This document shows, one piece after another, positions 19,253 through 29,323 of a stretch of 64,000 nucleotides of DNA. The translations under genes and the position numbers were made by a program. The stretch spans positions 1 to 64,000 of the forward strand of contig CANLII010000010.1 in the NCBI GenBank assembly GCA_947491315.1, in the 5' to 3' direction. The stretch comes from Ignavibacteria bacterium (GTDB lineage: Bacteria; Bacteroidota; Ignavibacteria; Kapaibacteriales; UBA961). Positions within the stretch are counted from its first letter, which is position 1, and each line of letters starts with the position of its first letter. The notes below the pieces were generated by a model. It was not told where the DNA came from. It saw only the letters and a list, made by a program, of their open reading frames with translations, and ran no database searches.

Positions 19253-22200
19253 TCATTCTCCACTGATGATCGGCAATTTCAGATTCACATAATGCTCATT
19301 GAATCTCTTGATTTCGATGAGTTCCATGGCTTTCACCGCATCAAGTTCTTGTTGAATCAATGCGGTGATTTTTTTTACCGCTTCATAAGTCTGCTCTGTT
19401 GGCTTTGCATCCGCTGATGCAATGGTTGATGTCAAAGCAGACAATTTATTATTCAATTTCATCGGATGATTCAAAAGGTCTTGTCCGGCTTTTGCTTTAT
19501 TCTGCACGAGTCTGTTTTCAATTGCATTCAATGAATCAGTGATCAATGTTCCAAGCTTGATAATGTCTTTTGTCAATATCGTATCCTTCACTTCTTTTTT
19601 CATTTTTGTAATTGATTGAGCAATGGTGGACTTCATGTCTTTCATGCGATTGACCGTTTTATGTGTTTCGCTCACCTTTGCATTTACAGATGAATGTAAA
19701 TCAAATTGCAATTTCAAATCTTCGGTTTTTGCACCAATAGCCGATGCAATGTCGAATTGTTGTTTTGCAATGATTGAGTCACCTTTTTTCAGAATCACGG
19801 AATATGTTCCGGGAAACACTTTCGGACCTCGCGTTGAAGCACCCCACATCACAACCGGAGATTCAATTGCCGGCGCAATATGCATATCCCAGAAAAAGCG
19901 ATTGAGTCCTTTCTGTAAGGAAAGTGCGGCATTCTTCACTTCCTTTCCGGGCTCAGTATGATATACTGATTCGGTGATTGCCTTTTCACCTTTCATGTCT
20001 TTGTCTGAAGAAAATGTTCGCAAGACTGAATCTTTTTGATCGCGGAATTCCATTGTAATCGGACCGCTTCCCGAGCCGTCCCAGTTATAATACACCATCA
20101 CACCATTCGGAAGATTTTCGCCTGTTTGCATTCCCGGACTATACCATGCTCCACCTTCCATGCGCCAGCTGGAGCGAGGTTTGAACAAAGTGTATTGAGC
20201 ATTCTTGACTTGATTTGAAGCCACATTGCGAAGAGGCGTGATATCATCCAGTATCCAGAAAGATCTACCATGCGTCGCGATTGCGAGATCGCCTTCTCTT
20301 TCATGAATGACAAGATCATGTATCGGACTTCTTGGCAAATTATTCTGCATGGCAGTCCATGATGCGCCATCATTGACGGACACAAAGAGTCCGATCTCGG
20401 TTCCGGCAAATAGCAATCCTTTTTGTTTTGGGTCTTCACGAATCACTCTCGTATAAGCAATATCCGGAATCCCTTTATTGATCAATTCCCAGGACTTTCC
20501 ATAATTGGTTGTCCTGAGCAAATATGGTTTTGCATCATCGGCCGATTTATATCTCGTGGCTGCCAAATATGCCGTTCCTTCATCGAAATGTCCTGCATCA
20601 ATGATGCTGATCAAAGCCGGTTTACCACCATTGGGTAATTCTTTTGGTGTCACATTATTCCATGTTTTTCCGCCATCTCTTGTGATATGTACGAGTCCAT
20701 CATCAGTTCCGGCCCAAAGGATATTTCTATTGAGTGGAGATTCGCTGAAAGCAAAAATGGTGCAATGCGTTTCAACACCGGTATTGTCTTTCGTGATCAT
20801 CCCACCTGAAGCCTGCATTTTACTCGAATCATTCGTTGTGAGATCATCACTTATGCGCTCCCAGGAATGTCCTTCATTGGAAGTTTTGAAGACATGATTA
20901 CCACAAGTATATAGTACATTCTGATCATGTTTTGAGAAGACAATCGGATATGTCCATTGAAAACGATACTGATGATTTGCGGCGGCGCTTCCCACAACAT
21001 TTTCTGGATAGACACTCACATCTTGATCTTGCAAATTCTTCCGATTCAATCTTGAAAGGAAGCCTCCATAATTGCCACCATATATGATATTGTGATCTTT
21101 GGGATCCACTGCAATATATCCCGATTCACCACCGGCGGCTATGAACCAATCTGATTTATCGATTGACCAACCGAATGACCGTGAAGCGATGCCGATGGAA
21201 CTATTGTCTTGCTGACAACCATAAACGCGATAAGGAATTTGATTGTCGGTGGTCACATGATAAAACTGCGCGGTTGGTATATCAATATCGGAATATGTTT
21301 TTCCACCCGTATTCGTAATGAATGCACCTCCATCATCAGCCACAATGAAACGCTCTACATCCTCAGGATCTATCCACATATCATGATGATCGCCATGCAT
21401 TGTTCTCATACCGGAAAATGTTCGTCCACCATCGGTGCTTTTGAAGATACCCACATTTAATGCATAGATACCATCCGCATCTTTGGGGTCGGCGATGATA
21501 TGAGAGAAATACCAGGGTCTTTGACGAATATTTCTATCTTCTGAAACCTTCATCCATGTTCTTCCGGCATCATCGCTTCTGAATAATCCGCCATTTTCAT
21601 GTTCTATCATTGCCCAAATTCTATCGCGCTTTGCCGGCGAACAAGTCATGCGAATCTTGCCGAGCACACCTTTGGGGAGTCCCGGATTTTTTGAAAGTTC
21701 TTTCCATGTATCACCTCCATCAGTAGATTGAAACAAACCACATCCGGGGCCACCACTCGACATGCTGAATGCATTTCTGGAAGCTTGCCACAGTGTGGCA
21801 TAAAGCATGCGTGGATTATGAGGATCTCGCTGAATATCAATCGCTCCGGTTGAGTCGCCAAGTGTTCCAGGTCTTTTCAAGACCAATGTCCAACTCGACC
21901 CACCATTCGTAGTTTTATATATTCCGCGATCAGGATTTGTTCCGAAAATTCTTCCCATCGATGCGATGAGCACTTCATCCGGATTATTGGGATGAACGGC
22001 AATCTTGGCGATATTCCCGAAACTTCTTGGTGAGATGTGTTTCCAAGTAATTCCTGCATCTAGTGTTCGATAGACACCTTCGCCAAAAGAGATATTTCCT
22101 CGAATATCGCATTCACCGGTTCCAATATAGATCATCGAGGGATCAGATGGAGCAATAGCAATGGCACCGATTGAGGAAGCCATGAAACTTGTATCGGAAA

Positions 22201-22474
22201 TGGAAATCCATGATTCCCCGGCATCTTCTGTTTTCCAAACACCGCCACCCATTGCACCGAAATAATAGGTATTTCGATCCCCTTTGATGCCCGTGCAAGC
22301 AAGTGATCTACCGCCACGAAAAGGTCCGATATGACGATATTTCATCCCTTCAATAATCTGCTGCTCGAAGGTTTGTGCATGCAATTCAAGGGAAAAAAGT
22401 GTCAATAAAAACACAATGAACATGAGACACCCGGTAAGAATGAACAATGGAACATGATCAAATGAATGATTCAT
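19253..22474 (-). CDS. Large sortilin/BNR-repeat protein, VPS10-like exo-sialidase-type propellers
   Basis: The 1073-residue protein starts with a membrane or signal segment (about 11-32, ending LHAQTFE). EGMKYRHIGPFRGGRS follows, the recognisable opening of the large 'glycosyl hydrolase'-labelled BNR/sortilin family found in Bacteroidota and Acidobacteriota. At least eight Asp-box repeats are visible (WKTEDAGESW, YRTLDAGITW, YKTTNGGSSW, QSTDGGDTW, FKSTDGGRTF and others). After about residue 720 come a beta-rich segment and a coiled-coil-like helical tail (about 890-1060). I see no T9SS-type tail. A real hydrolase activity has not been shown for this family. The stop directly abuts that of the convergent gene. 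Confidence 0.88.
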   Translation of the reverse strand: MNHSFDHVPLFILTGCLMFIVFLLTLFSLELHAQTFEQQIIEGMKYRHIGPFRGGRSLACTGIKGDRNTYYFGAMGGGVWKTEDAGESWISISDTSFMASSIGAIAIAPSDPSMIYIGTGECDIRGNISFGEGVYRTLDAGITWKHISPRSFGNIAKIAVHPNNPDEVLIASMGRIFGTNPDRGIYKTTNGGSSWTLVLKRPGTLGDSTGAIDIQRDPHNPRMLYATLWQASRNAFSMSSGGPGCGLFQSTDGGDTWKELSKNPGLPKGVLGKIRMTCSPAKRDRIWAMIEHENGGLFRSDDAGRTWMKVSEDRNIRQRPWYFSHIIADPKDADGIYALNVGIFKSTDGGRTFSGMRTMHGDHHDMWIDPEDVERFIVADDGGAFITNTGGKTYSDIDIPTAQFYHVTTDNQIPYRVYGCQQDNSSIGIASRSFGWSIDKSDWFIAAGGESGYIAVDPKDHNIIYGGNYGGFLSRLNRKNLQDQDVSVYPENVVGSAAANHQYRFQWTYPIVFSKHDQNVLYTCGNHVFKTSNEGHSWERISDDLTTNDSSKMQASGGMITKDNTGVETHCTIFAFSESPLNRNILWAGTDDGLVHITRDGGKTWNNVTPKELPNGGKPALISIIDAGHFDEGTAYLAATRYKSADDAKPYLLRTTNYGKSWELINKGIPDIAYTRVIREDPKQKGLLFAGTEIGLFVSVNDGASWTAMQNNLPRSPIHDLVIHEREGDLAIATHGRSFWILDDITPLRNVASNQVKNAQYTLFKPRSSWRMEGGAWYSPGMQTGENLPNGVMVYYNWDGSGSGPITMEFRDQKDSVLRTFSSDKDMKGEKAITESVYHTEPGKEVKNAALSLQKGLNRFFWDMHIAPAIESPVVMWGASTRGPKVFPGTYSVILKKGDSIIAKQQFDIASAIGAKTEDLKLQFDLHSSVNAKVSETHKTVNRMKDMKSTIAQSITKMKKEVKDTILTKDIIKLGTLITDSLNAIENRLVQNKAKAGQDLLNHPMKLNNKLSALTSTIASADAKPTEQTYEAVKKITALIQQELDAVKAMELIEIKRFNEHYVNLKLPIISGE

Positions 22475-22544
22475 GCAATCAAGTTAGGGAATTGATTAAT
22501 TGTGATGCAATACTTTATGGGAGTAAAAGACTCCTAATACTGCA

Positions 22545-23783
22545 TCAGGGTTTTGGACGAGTGGAATAGATGATTCGAAGTGATGGTCTTTTCTTTGGAT
22601 CAGAATCTTTCGGTCCGAAAAATACCATTCTATCAAGGCGTGTTCTATCTCTCAAGATATATGGGAGAATCTTCAATGTGCCGGTTTTTGTATTTCTCAG
22701 CAATGATTCCACCATTCCATTCACAATGGGAAATTCATACACTATTGATCCATTTTTTGAGAAACCGGTGAATTCCCTGATGAGATTACCGGCAAGAGAA
22801 TCAATAAATTGAGAGGAAATCACGCTGTCTCTGAATTGATTGCCACGAATGGTTTCCACACTATCAAGTATGAGTGTCAATACTGCGCCATGAATTGCAA
22901 TGCCTGTCGGTAAATCCTTCAGGGATATTTCCAAATTGGAGAATGTTCCTGTTCCATAATTCAAGATGACTTTATCTTGCAATGGATTTGGCTCAGTTGT
23001 GAAAGTGGCATCATATGCCGATTCCAATATCATCGTATCCACGGTTGCGCTTCCGGCTTTTTTATAAGCAACTCGAATTCGCACTGTTGGATTATTAGGT
23101 GTTGAAATGGTATTTCTAGCAAATGCTCTGATTACAGTTGAGGCACTTTTGGGTTGTAGTGCAATACCATAAGCGGATTCTGTATTAACAGTGGAATCAT
23201 TCTTTGCTTTATTTCTTAATACAAACCATGATTTGATAAGGGATTGTGAAATATTAACGGAAATCTCAGGCATTGTATCACGAAGAGCAATGGAACCGTC
23301 GAATGTTCCCATTGACATAATATCTAGAAATCCTGCCTGCAAGAATGAGTCAATCGTGGCTCTGGGAGTCCATGATTTATTGATGGTAAAGACATCAAAT
23401 GCAATGCGATTTGAAAGCGAATCACCGAGAGCATATCGTTTGGGTTGAAGTATCAATGTTGCAGAGATGATTTCTGCATCGGGAAGAGAATCCGGCACAT
23501 TACCAAAGCGTGAGAGAATGGTTGAAGTAAATCCCTTGGCAGACCCCAAAAATAAATCAGCAGCATAAGATGCAGATGGTTTGATGCTTCCGGCACTGGA
23601 GCCTGTGAACATCGAGATAGAATCTGAACTGATAACATTCACATTGATCGTATCATCAAAAATTGCTCCACCTGCAATCGGACTTTGTTCATTGCAGCCG
23701 GAGACGGAGATGATGATAATCAATGCCCAAACAGGCAATGTGAATCGCAGAATACTCAAAAAAGAATTTTTCTTCACTTCCAT
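22545..23783 (-). CDS. Putative lipoprotein with DNRLRE-like beta domains
   Basis: The 412-residue lipoprotein has a hydrophobic signal (about residues 15-29) ending in ISVSGC, so the Cys is the probable lipid anchor. The mature part contains two related halves with strand patterns such as 'DAEIISATLILQPKRY' and 'IHGAVLTLILD', each followed by FTGFS- or TINKSW-like linkers, and ends RPSLRIIYSTRPKP. This is the pattern of DNRLRE or DUF4270-like carbohydrate-binding-type sandwich domains. Its ATG shares the A of the glgA stop (TGATG), so it is translationally coupled to glgA. A role at the outer membrane is inferred from the lipobox only. Confidence 0.65.
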   Translation of the reverse strand: MEVKKNSFLSILRFTLPVWALIIIISVSGCNEQSPIAGGAIFDDTINVNVISSDSISMFTGSSAGSIKPSASYAADLFLGSAKGFTSTILSRFGNVPDSLPDAEIISATLILQPKRYALGDSLSNRIAFDVFTINKSWTPRATIDSFLQAGFLDIMSMGTFDGSIALRDTMPEISVNISQSLIKSWFVLRNKAKNDSTVNTESAYGIALQPKSASTVIRAFARNTISTPNNPTVRIRVAYKKAGSATVDTMILESAYDATFTTEPNPLQDKVILNYGTGTFSNLEISLKDLPTGIAIHGAVLTLILDSVETIRGNQFRDSVISSQFIDSLAGNLIREFTGFSKNGSIVYEFPIVNGMVESLLRNTKTGTLKILPYILRDRTRLDRMVFFGPKDSDPKKRPSLRIIYSTRPKP

Positions 23784-25270
23784 CACAGAGTATCTTTCAT
23801 GAGTGAGCGGTAGAGTTCACTATATTGTCTTGCTGCTCGGCCCCATGAACTGTCTTCATTCATGCCATTGAATACCAGTGCATTCCATGGCTCTTCTTCA
23901 TCGAATAATTTGATTGCTTTTTCAATGGCTGACATCATGGATTTTGAGGTATAATCCTTGAACACAAAACCTGTACCCTCGCCTGTCTTCTTATCAAAAT
24001 CTGTTACTGTATCTGCTAGCCCGCCTGTTAAACGGACGATTGGAACTGTTCCATATACCAGTGAATACTGCTGATTAAGTCCACATGGTTCATACTTTGA
24101 AGGCATGAGGAACATATCTGCACCAGCTTCCATCAAATGTGCCAATTCATCATCGAATTGAATGCGAAGTGCAAATTTTTCCGGATACTTTTCTGCCAAA
24201 GCTTCGAGTTTTGGATAGAAAGAATGATCACCCTCTCCGAGCATTACGAATTGTATGTCTTTAGAAAAAAGTTCTTTCTCTGCATCAAGAATCAATTGAA
24301 TTCCCTTTTGATCGATGATGCGTGTCACCATTGCGATGAGAGGAACTCTTCTGTCTGTATGAATAGGCAAACCGAATCGTTCGAGAACCGTTTCTTTATT
24401 TGGTGCTTTGTTCTCAATTGAAGTTTTATCGTAATTCTTAGTGAGATGTGTATCGATTTTGGGATTCCAAGTATTCAAATCCACACCATGAGTAATCCCA
24501 ACCATGCGATCCGGCTTGGTCTTCAACACATCACTAAGACCATTGCTAAGTTTTTGATCCGCAAGCACTTCCTTCGCATATGTTGGAGATACAGTAGTGA
24601 TGCAATCTGAAAAGTGAATGCCGGCCTTCATGAAATTTACTTTCTTTTTATGTGAAAGTGCATCTGCATCAGCGGGAGAAAAACCAGTTTTGGTCAATGA
24701 TTTCATGGGGAAATCACCTTGCAAACCAAAATTATGAATCGTGTAAATGATTTTTGTTTTCGCAAACAAATCATTGTGCTTCAGTCTAATTAAAGCAGGT
24801 AAAATTCCTGTTTGCCAATCATTGCAATGAATGATATCCGGGACCCAACCCAAAAGCATGCATGTTTGAATGACGGAATGGCCGAAAAACACAAAGCGTT
24901 CATCATTATCAGGATAATCCAGCCCTGTCGCAGGATCAGAATAAAAACCTTTATTTGCATCAAAGTAATTGGAATTGGTCGTGATATACGCTTGAACTTT
25001 TGATCTGGGATTATTGATCGAAGAAGATTTTACGGTTGCATAGGACTCTGTTTCACCAATCGGAATCGGAATGTCTCGCAAACGATTGATTTCATGGATG
25101 CGATTCTTTCTTTCGCTAATAGAACCATATTTGGGAGCCATGACGCGAATATCGTGTCCCAATTCCCTCAAAGCCAATGGTAATGAATACGAAACATCGG
25201 CGAGACCACCTGTTTTTGCAAATGGATAGACTTCGCTCGTAACAAACAAAATGCTTAATGGTTTTGCCAT
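23783..25270 (-). CDS. glgA: Glycogen (starch) synthase, GT5 family
   Basis: The enzyme adds glucose from ADP-glucose to alpha-1,4-glucan in the cytoplasm. The 495-residue product has the GT5 N-terminal SILFVTSEVYPFAKTGGLADV with the KTGGL nucleotide-binding motif at residues 19-23. It also has GWVPDIIHCNDWQTG, ITTVSPTYAKE, GITHGVDLNTWNP and the C-terminal acidic motif region MPSKYEPCGLNQQYSLVYGT (about 385-404). I begin at the ATG at 25270 (MAKPLSILF) rather than the upstream in-frame ATG at 25345, because GT5 synthases begin at this strand. The coupled lipoprotein after it is unusual; other glg genes are absent here. Confidence 0.96.
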   Translation of the reverse strand: MAKPLSILFVTSEVYPFAKTGGLADVSYSLPLALRELGHDIRVMAPKYGSISERKNRIHEINRLRDIPIPIGETESYATVKSSSINNPRSKVQAYITTNSNYFDANKGFYSDPATGLDYPDNDERFVFFGHSVIQTCMLLGWVPDIIHCNDWQTGILPALIRLKHNDLFAKTKIIYTIHNFGLQGDFPMKSLTKTGFSPADADALSHKKKVNFMKAGIHFSDCITTVSPTYAKEVLADQKLSNGLSDVLKTKPDRMVGITHGVDLNTWNPKIDTHLTKNYDKTSIENKAPNKETVLERFGLPIHTDRRVPLIAMVTRIIDQKGIQLILDAEKELFSKDIQFVMLGEGDHSFYPKLEALAEKYPEKFALRIQFDDELAHLMEAGADMFLMPSKYEPCGLNQQYSLVYGTVPIVRLTGGLADTVTDFDKKTGEGTGFVFKDYTSKSMMSAIEKAIKLFDEEEPWNALVFNGMNEDSSWGRAARQYSELYRSLMKDTL

Positions 25271-25525
25271 GACCTGCTTTTCAAACTGTATAAACGCAAA
25301 ATTTCTTGCGCGAAAATACGGATTTTTATCCAATTTCCCTTTCATCAGGTAGAATCATCCAAAACTAACAATATGATTTTCAAGGGATTGGCATTTCCCA
25401 ACATATTTTTTGGAAAGCATATAGTATGTGATACAATTGCATCAAAAGAACAATATTCTTCCACGAAAACATGTATTTTCGTGCTCATGAATCATACAGA
25501 CACATTTTTAGTTATCGAGTCCTCG

Positions 25526-28500
25526 ATGAAACACCTGAAGAGATTGTTTTTTACAATTGGATGTATAGTATTTTCTTCATGTATTCTCCATTCTCAAGGT
25601 GGAACGCCCTTATTTGGCGTCATCAATAGTTATGCGAGAGTCACAAAATATCATTCTTGTACAAAATCCGTGGAAATTGTCGGTTTATCCGGATTTGAGC
25701 CACGAAAAAAGGTATTGATGATTCAGATGGATGGTTCTGAGATTGATACCAGCAATACTGCTTCTTTTGGCTCGGTGATGAATTATGGAAATGCCGGGAA
25801 TGCAGAAATACTTGAAATTGAGTCGATTGCAGGTTCATCCATCATATTCAAACATGCACCATTGATGCAATATGATCCTGAGAATGGATCTGTTCAATTG
25901 GTGACGATACCCACTTATGACACTGCTTTGGTTTCGATTATGCGACCCCTGACATGTAGTCCTTGGAATGGCTCCACAGGCGGTGTTTTGGCATTTGAAG
26001 TAAGACTTGCACTTGATGTTGCAGGCACAATTGATGTCTCTGGTAAAGGATTCGAAGGTGGTAGAGTTCGGAATGCAGCCAGTGGTGCTTATGGTATATT
26101 GGATTATGCATTACCCAATGACAAAGCAAGTCTTTCCGGAGAAAAAGGTCGTGGAATTGCCATTTTAAAACCAGAATATTTACTTGGCAGAGGTGCCCCT
26201 GCCAATGCCGGTGGTGGTGGAAATGCTCATAATGCCGGTGGTGGTGGTGGGGCAAATGGTGGTCGTGGAGGCATTGGCTCCAAAGACTTCCCAGATGGAT
26301 TGGTTCATAATGGAGGCGATCCCGGAAGAGAACATCCCTATCAACAGTTCATTAATGATTCTCTCCCCCGAATTTTTATGGGCGGCGGCGGCGGTTCCGG
26401 ACATGTCAATAATGATGCAGCATTTCCCGGTGGAAATGGTGGTGGAATCGTTTTTATTCGATCAAATAATTTTGTGATTCGTCCCGGTGCAAGAATATTG
26501 AGCAATGGAGCAAATGTTGGAGGACCAAAAACAGGAAGCTCCAATGATGGTTATGGTGGTGGCGGTGGTGGTGGTTCGATCTATTTTGATGTAAATCGCT
26601 TTATATCATTCGGCAATGAGATTCAAATTGAAGCCAAAGGCGGCAAAGGCGGAATTTCTGGAGCTTCCAAACATGGTCCGGGAGGCGGAGGCGGTGCCGG
26701 TATAGTCATGTTCAAAGGCAATATTCCTAATAGATCAATCATTGATATTTCAGGCGGGAAACCCGGTGAGAATTTGATTGAAAATACATCTCTCGGAGCA
26801 GAAGGAGGTCTTGATGGATTGATTTTGGGAAATGTCACATTAATCGAAAGCAATAAAGGCGTAATGGCAATTGCACCATCCAAAGATACTGCGGTTTGTG
26901 AAAAATCCGAGGTGAAATTATCAGTTAAGCCTCTTGGCGGAAAGCCTCCATTTTCTTATCAATGGACAGGTATGAATATCACTGATCCAAATGCACAATC
27001 AACAACAGCAAGACCATTCCAAGATGAAAGTTATAGAGTGATTGTAACAGATGCTAATGGCTGTACGAACTATGCCTTTATAAAAGTGATTGTTTACCCT
27101 TCTCCATCATTGAATCTTCCCATTAATAGAAGAACTGCTTGCAAAGGAGATACAATCATTCTTCAAGCTAATAGCACGCAAGATCTTACCTGGTTGCCTG
27201 CAAATGGTCTGCTTGAAAACAAAGGTAATCGGGTACGCTTCATTGCAGATACAACTCGGACATATACGATTTTTGCAGAATCTCAAACAGGTTGTTCCGC
27301 CATAGACACCATTCGCATAGATGTGGAAGAAGCTCCAATGATCACCATGATGGAAAGATCATTTGAACTCTGCCCCGAGGATGACTCCGTTAGCATTCCA
27401 AGAACATTCATGTTTGGTGGAAATTCACCGTATATCGCCAAATGGATCACAGATTCCGATACGATTTCCATAGATTCAGCATTCACACAATTGCGGGTGA
27501 TGCCGACTAAGACCACTACATATTTCATGGAATTCAGTACACCATTTGGTTGTACATACAGAGATTCGGTATCTGTTATCATCAATCCAACACCAAATAT
27601 CATAATCTCTGAAGATACTGTCATCTGCAAAGGAAGTTCTGCCCAACTCTTTGCTTCAGGTGGCTCTCAATATGAGTGGTCACCCAGCATTGGTTTATCT
27701 GATACAATGATTGCAAACCCAATTGCAAATCCAACTATTACAACAACATATTTCGTAAAAGTCACTTCGGCAAAAGGTTGCGTGGCAATGGATTCCATGA
27801 CTATAATCGTTGCAGACCCTCCAAGGAAACCAGTACTTTCCAGAAGTAATGACACTGTATTTGTCAAAGGTGATGGCTCGCAATATGAATGGCTTTTGAA
27901 TGGAAAATCAATTACAAATGCTCAAGATTCATTATTGGTGATTGATTCTTCTGGTTTTTACTCCGTAATTGCCAAAAATACATATTGTGAAACATATTCT
28001 GATTCATTGTTTGTGTCAATCGGTTATGCGAAAATCATTCTCGATTCAATCACTTTGAACAATAATGAATCTGCTGAAATGCGTATTCAGATATTGGATA
28101 CAAGCGCGATTCAAGAATCCGGCATTACCGGTATTGAGTTTACATTGACGTGGAATGCAACGGTCGCAGAAATATCAAATCCAGGATTCACTCAGTTAAC
28201 TGGGAAAGAAATGAAATCAGCAAGACTGTCATTGCCATTCACTTCACTCCCATTGCTTGGAAAGCTAACTGTTAGAGGATTATTGGGTAATGCTCCCAAT
28301 ACCGGAGTGATCATAGATGGTATCAAACCGATCGGTGGTTTGCTTCGAACGAATTATGTCAATGGCAATGTGAATATCGCCGATATATGCTATGAAGGTG
28401 GCATTCGTTTATGGCATTCAGACAAAACTGTTACGAGAGCCCGCATCATTGTGAATCCGCATCCGATCGAATCAGGTAGCGAGATAGAATTGGATATTCC

Positions 28501-28690
28501 TGAACAAGGAAATTTCACTTTCCATGCTTATTCACCGATTGGAGTGAAATATCCAATAGCCTCGGGATTCACACTCCCCGGTAAAATAAAGGCAGTATTC
28601 CCTTTTGATGCATTCTCATCCGGCATGTATATCCTTGTTCTCGAGACTCCCACAGAGTCTCTATCATTACCAATCATTTTGAATAAGTAA
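25526..28690 (+). CDS. Giant surface protein: glycine-rich, Ig/PKD-like and T9SS-type tail
   Basis: The 1054-residue exported protein starts with MKHLKRLFF and a hydrophobic signal sequence. A long glycine-rich beta segment (about 170-440) has repeated GGGG runs with N, A and R, as in adhesin or gliding surface proteins. Three or four Ig-like/PKD-type repeats (about 445-840) follow, each with [30 protein letters not shown] or [10 protein letters not shown] starts and [15 protein letters not shown] ends. A cohesin-like domain follows (about 855-970), then a 75-residue tail that resembles a T9SS type A sorting domain ([10 protein letters not shown]). I placed the start at the ATG at 25526 because the upstream frame has no signal features. 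Probable adhesin. Confidence 0.75.
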   Translation: MKHLKRLFFTIGCIVFSSCILHSQGGTPLFGVINSYARVTKYHSCTKSVEIVGLSGFEPRKKVLMIQMDGSEIDTSNTASFGSVMNYGNAGNAEILEIESIAGSSIIFKHAPLMQYDPENGSVQLVTIPTYDTALVSIMRPLTCSPWNGSTGGVLAFEVRLALDVAGTIDVSGKGFEGGRVRNAASGAYGILDYALPNDKASLSGEKGRGIAILKPEYLLGRGAPANAGGGGNAHNAGGGGGANGGRGGIGSKDFPDGLVHNGGDPGREHPYQQFINDSLPRIFMGGGGGSGHVNNDAAFPGGNGGGIVFIRSNNFVIRPGARILSNGANVGGPKTGSSNDGYGGGGGGGSIYFDVNRFISFGNEIQIEAKGGKGGISGASKHGPGGGGGAGIVMFKGNIPNRSIIDISGGKPGENLIENTSLGAEGGLDGLILGNVTLIESNKGVMAIAPSKDTAVCEKSEVKLSVKPLGGKPPFSYQWTGMNITDPNAQSTTARPFQDESYRVIVTDANGCTNYAFIKVIVYPSPSLNLPINRRTACKGDTIILQANSTQDLTWLPANGLLENKGNRVRFIADTTRTYTIFAESQTGCSAIDTIRIDVEEAPMITMMERSFELCPEDDSVSIPRTFMFGGNSPYIAKWITDSDTISIDSAFTQLRVMPTKTTTYFMEFSTPFGCTYRDSVSVIINPTPNIIISEDTVICKGSSAQLFASGGSQYEWSPSIGLSDTMIANPIANPTITTTYFVKVTSAKGCVAMDSMTIIVADPPRKPVLSRSNDTVFVKGDGSQYEWLLNGKSITNAQDSLLVIDSSGFYSVIAKNTYCETYSDSLFVSIGYAKIILDSITLNNNESAEMRIQILDTSAIQESGITGIEFTLTWNATVAEISNPGFTQLTGKEMKSARLSLPFTSLPLLGKLTVRGLLGNAPNTGVIIDGIKPIGGLLRTNYVNGNVNIADICYEGGIRLWHSDKTVTRARIIVNPHPIESGSEIELDIPEQGNFTFHAYSPIGVKYPIASGFTLPGKIKAVFPFDAFSSGMYILVLETPTESLSLPIILNK

Positions 28691-28691
28691 T

Positions 28692-29105
28692 ATGAAGAAG
28701 ATCACTAAATCCGATGCAGAATGGCGCGAGAAACTCACTGATGAGCAATATGACATCACAAGATCAAAAGGAACGGAAAGAGCATTTACAGGACAATATT
28801 GGAATCATCATGAAACCGGTGAATATTCCTGCATTTGCTGCGAAGCACCCCTGTTCACATCAGATGACAAATATGACTCAGGTTGCGGGTGGCCCTCATT
28901 TTTCTCAGCACCAAATTCGGAACTCATTGAAGAATCTCCTGATATTTCTCATGGCATGGTAAGAACCGAAATCATGTGTTCACAATGCGGGGCGCATCTC
29001 GGTCATGTATTTCCTGATGGGCCGGCACCTACAGGAATCAGATATTGCGTAAACTCAGCTTCATTATCATTCAAGGACAAGGAGAAACATGGCAAAGAAG
29101 AATGA
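28692..29105 (+). CDS. msrB: Peptide-methionine (R)-S-oxide reductase
   Basis: MsrB reduces the R-epimer of methionine sulfoxide in proteins, an oxidative-repair role. The 137-residue product has the two zinc CxxC pairs (Cys47/Cys50 and Cys96/Cys99), the conserved GCGWPSF (Cys65) and the catalytic Cys119 in [15 protein letters not shown] is also intact. It starts two bases after the large surface protein, and its 3' end overlaps the xseB start by 17 bases, so the three could share a transcript. The start codon at 28692 gives the usual MsrB length. Confidence 0.97.
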   Translation: MKKITKSDAEWREKLTDEQYDITRSKGTERAFTGQYWNHHETGEYSCICCEAPLFTSDDKYDSGCGWPSFFSAPNSELIEESPDISHGMVRTEIMCSQCGAHLGHVFPDGPAPTGIRYCVNSASLSFKDKEKHGKEE

Positions 29106-29283
29106 AACAAGTTTTGAAGATCAAATCAAGAGACTGGAAAATATCGTTTCGGTACTCGATCAAGGAAATGCATCATTGAATGACATGATGTCACTTTATG
29201 AAGAAGGCATGACATTGATTGTCTCATGTAAAAAAACACTCGATGAAGCAGAACAAAAACTCACTGTACTGGGTGCTTTATAG
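29089..29283 (+). CDS. xseB: Exodeoxyribonuclease VII small subunit
   Basis: XseB is the small subunit that multiplies around XseA to form exonuclease VII, which degrades single-stranded DNA from either end. The 64-residue product has the family's helical hairpin: [20 protein letters not shown], then [16 protein letters not shown] and [12 protein letters not shown]. It overlaps the end of msrB by 17 bases in another frame. XseA, its usual partner, is not in this window. A strong inverted repeat follows the stop. Confidence 0.93.
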   Translation: MAKKNETSFEDQIKRLENIVSVLDQGNASLNDMMSLYEEGMTLIVSCKKTLDEAEQKLTVLGAL

Positions 29284-29285
29284 AT

Positions 29286-29323
29286 GCATGTTTCATTAAG
29301 CAATCACGCTTAACGAAACATGC
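29286..29323. repeat. 16-bp inverted repeat between xseB and thyX
   Basis: GCATGTTTC(A)TTAAGC at 29286-29301 and GCTTAA(C)GAAACATGC at 29308-29323 pair in 15 of 16 positions across a 6-base loop. The right arm contains the stop and final codons of thyX. There is no T-tract. It may act as a bidirectional terminator between convergent genes. Confidence 0.7.

Noticed and set aside
26184..26477. 97-residue frame within the glycine-rich part of the surface protein
   Set aside because: A by-product of the GGT/GGC-rich coding sequence read in another frame.
26190..26720. Simple glycine-codon repeats as a non-coding microsatellite
   Set aside because: They lie inside an intact long open frame and encode the glycine-rich domain.
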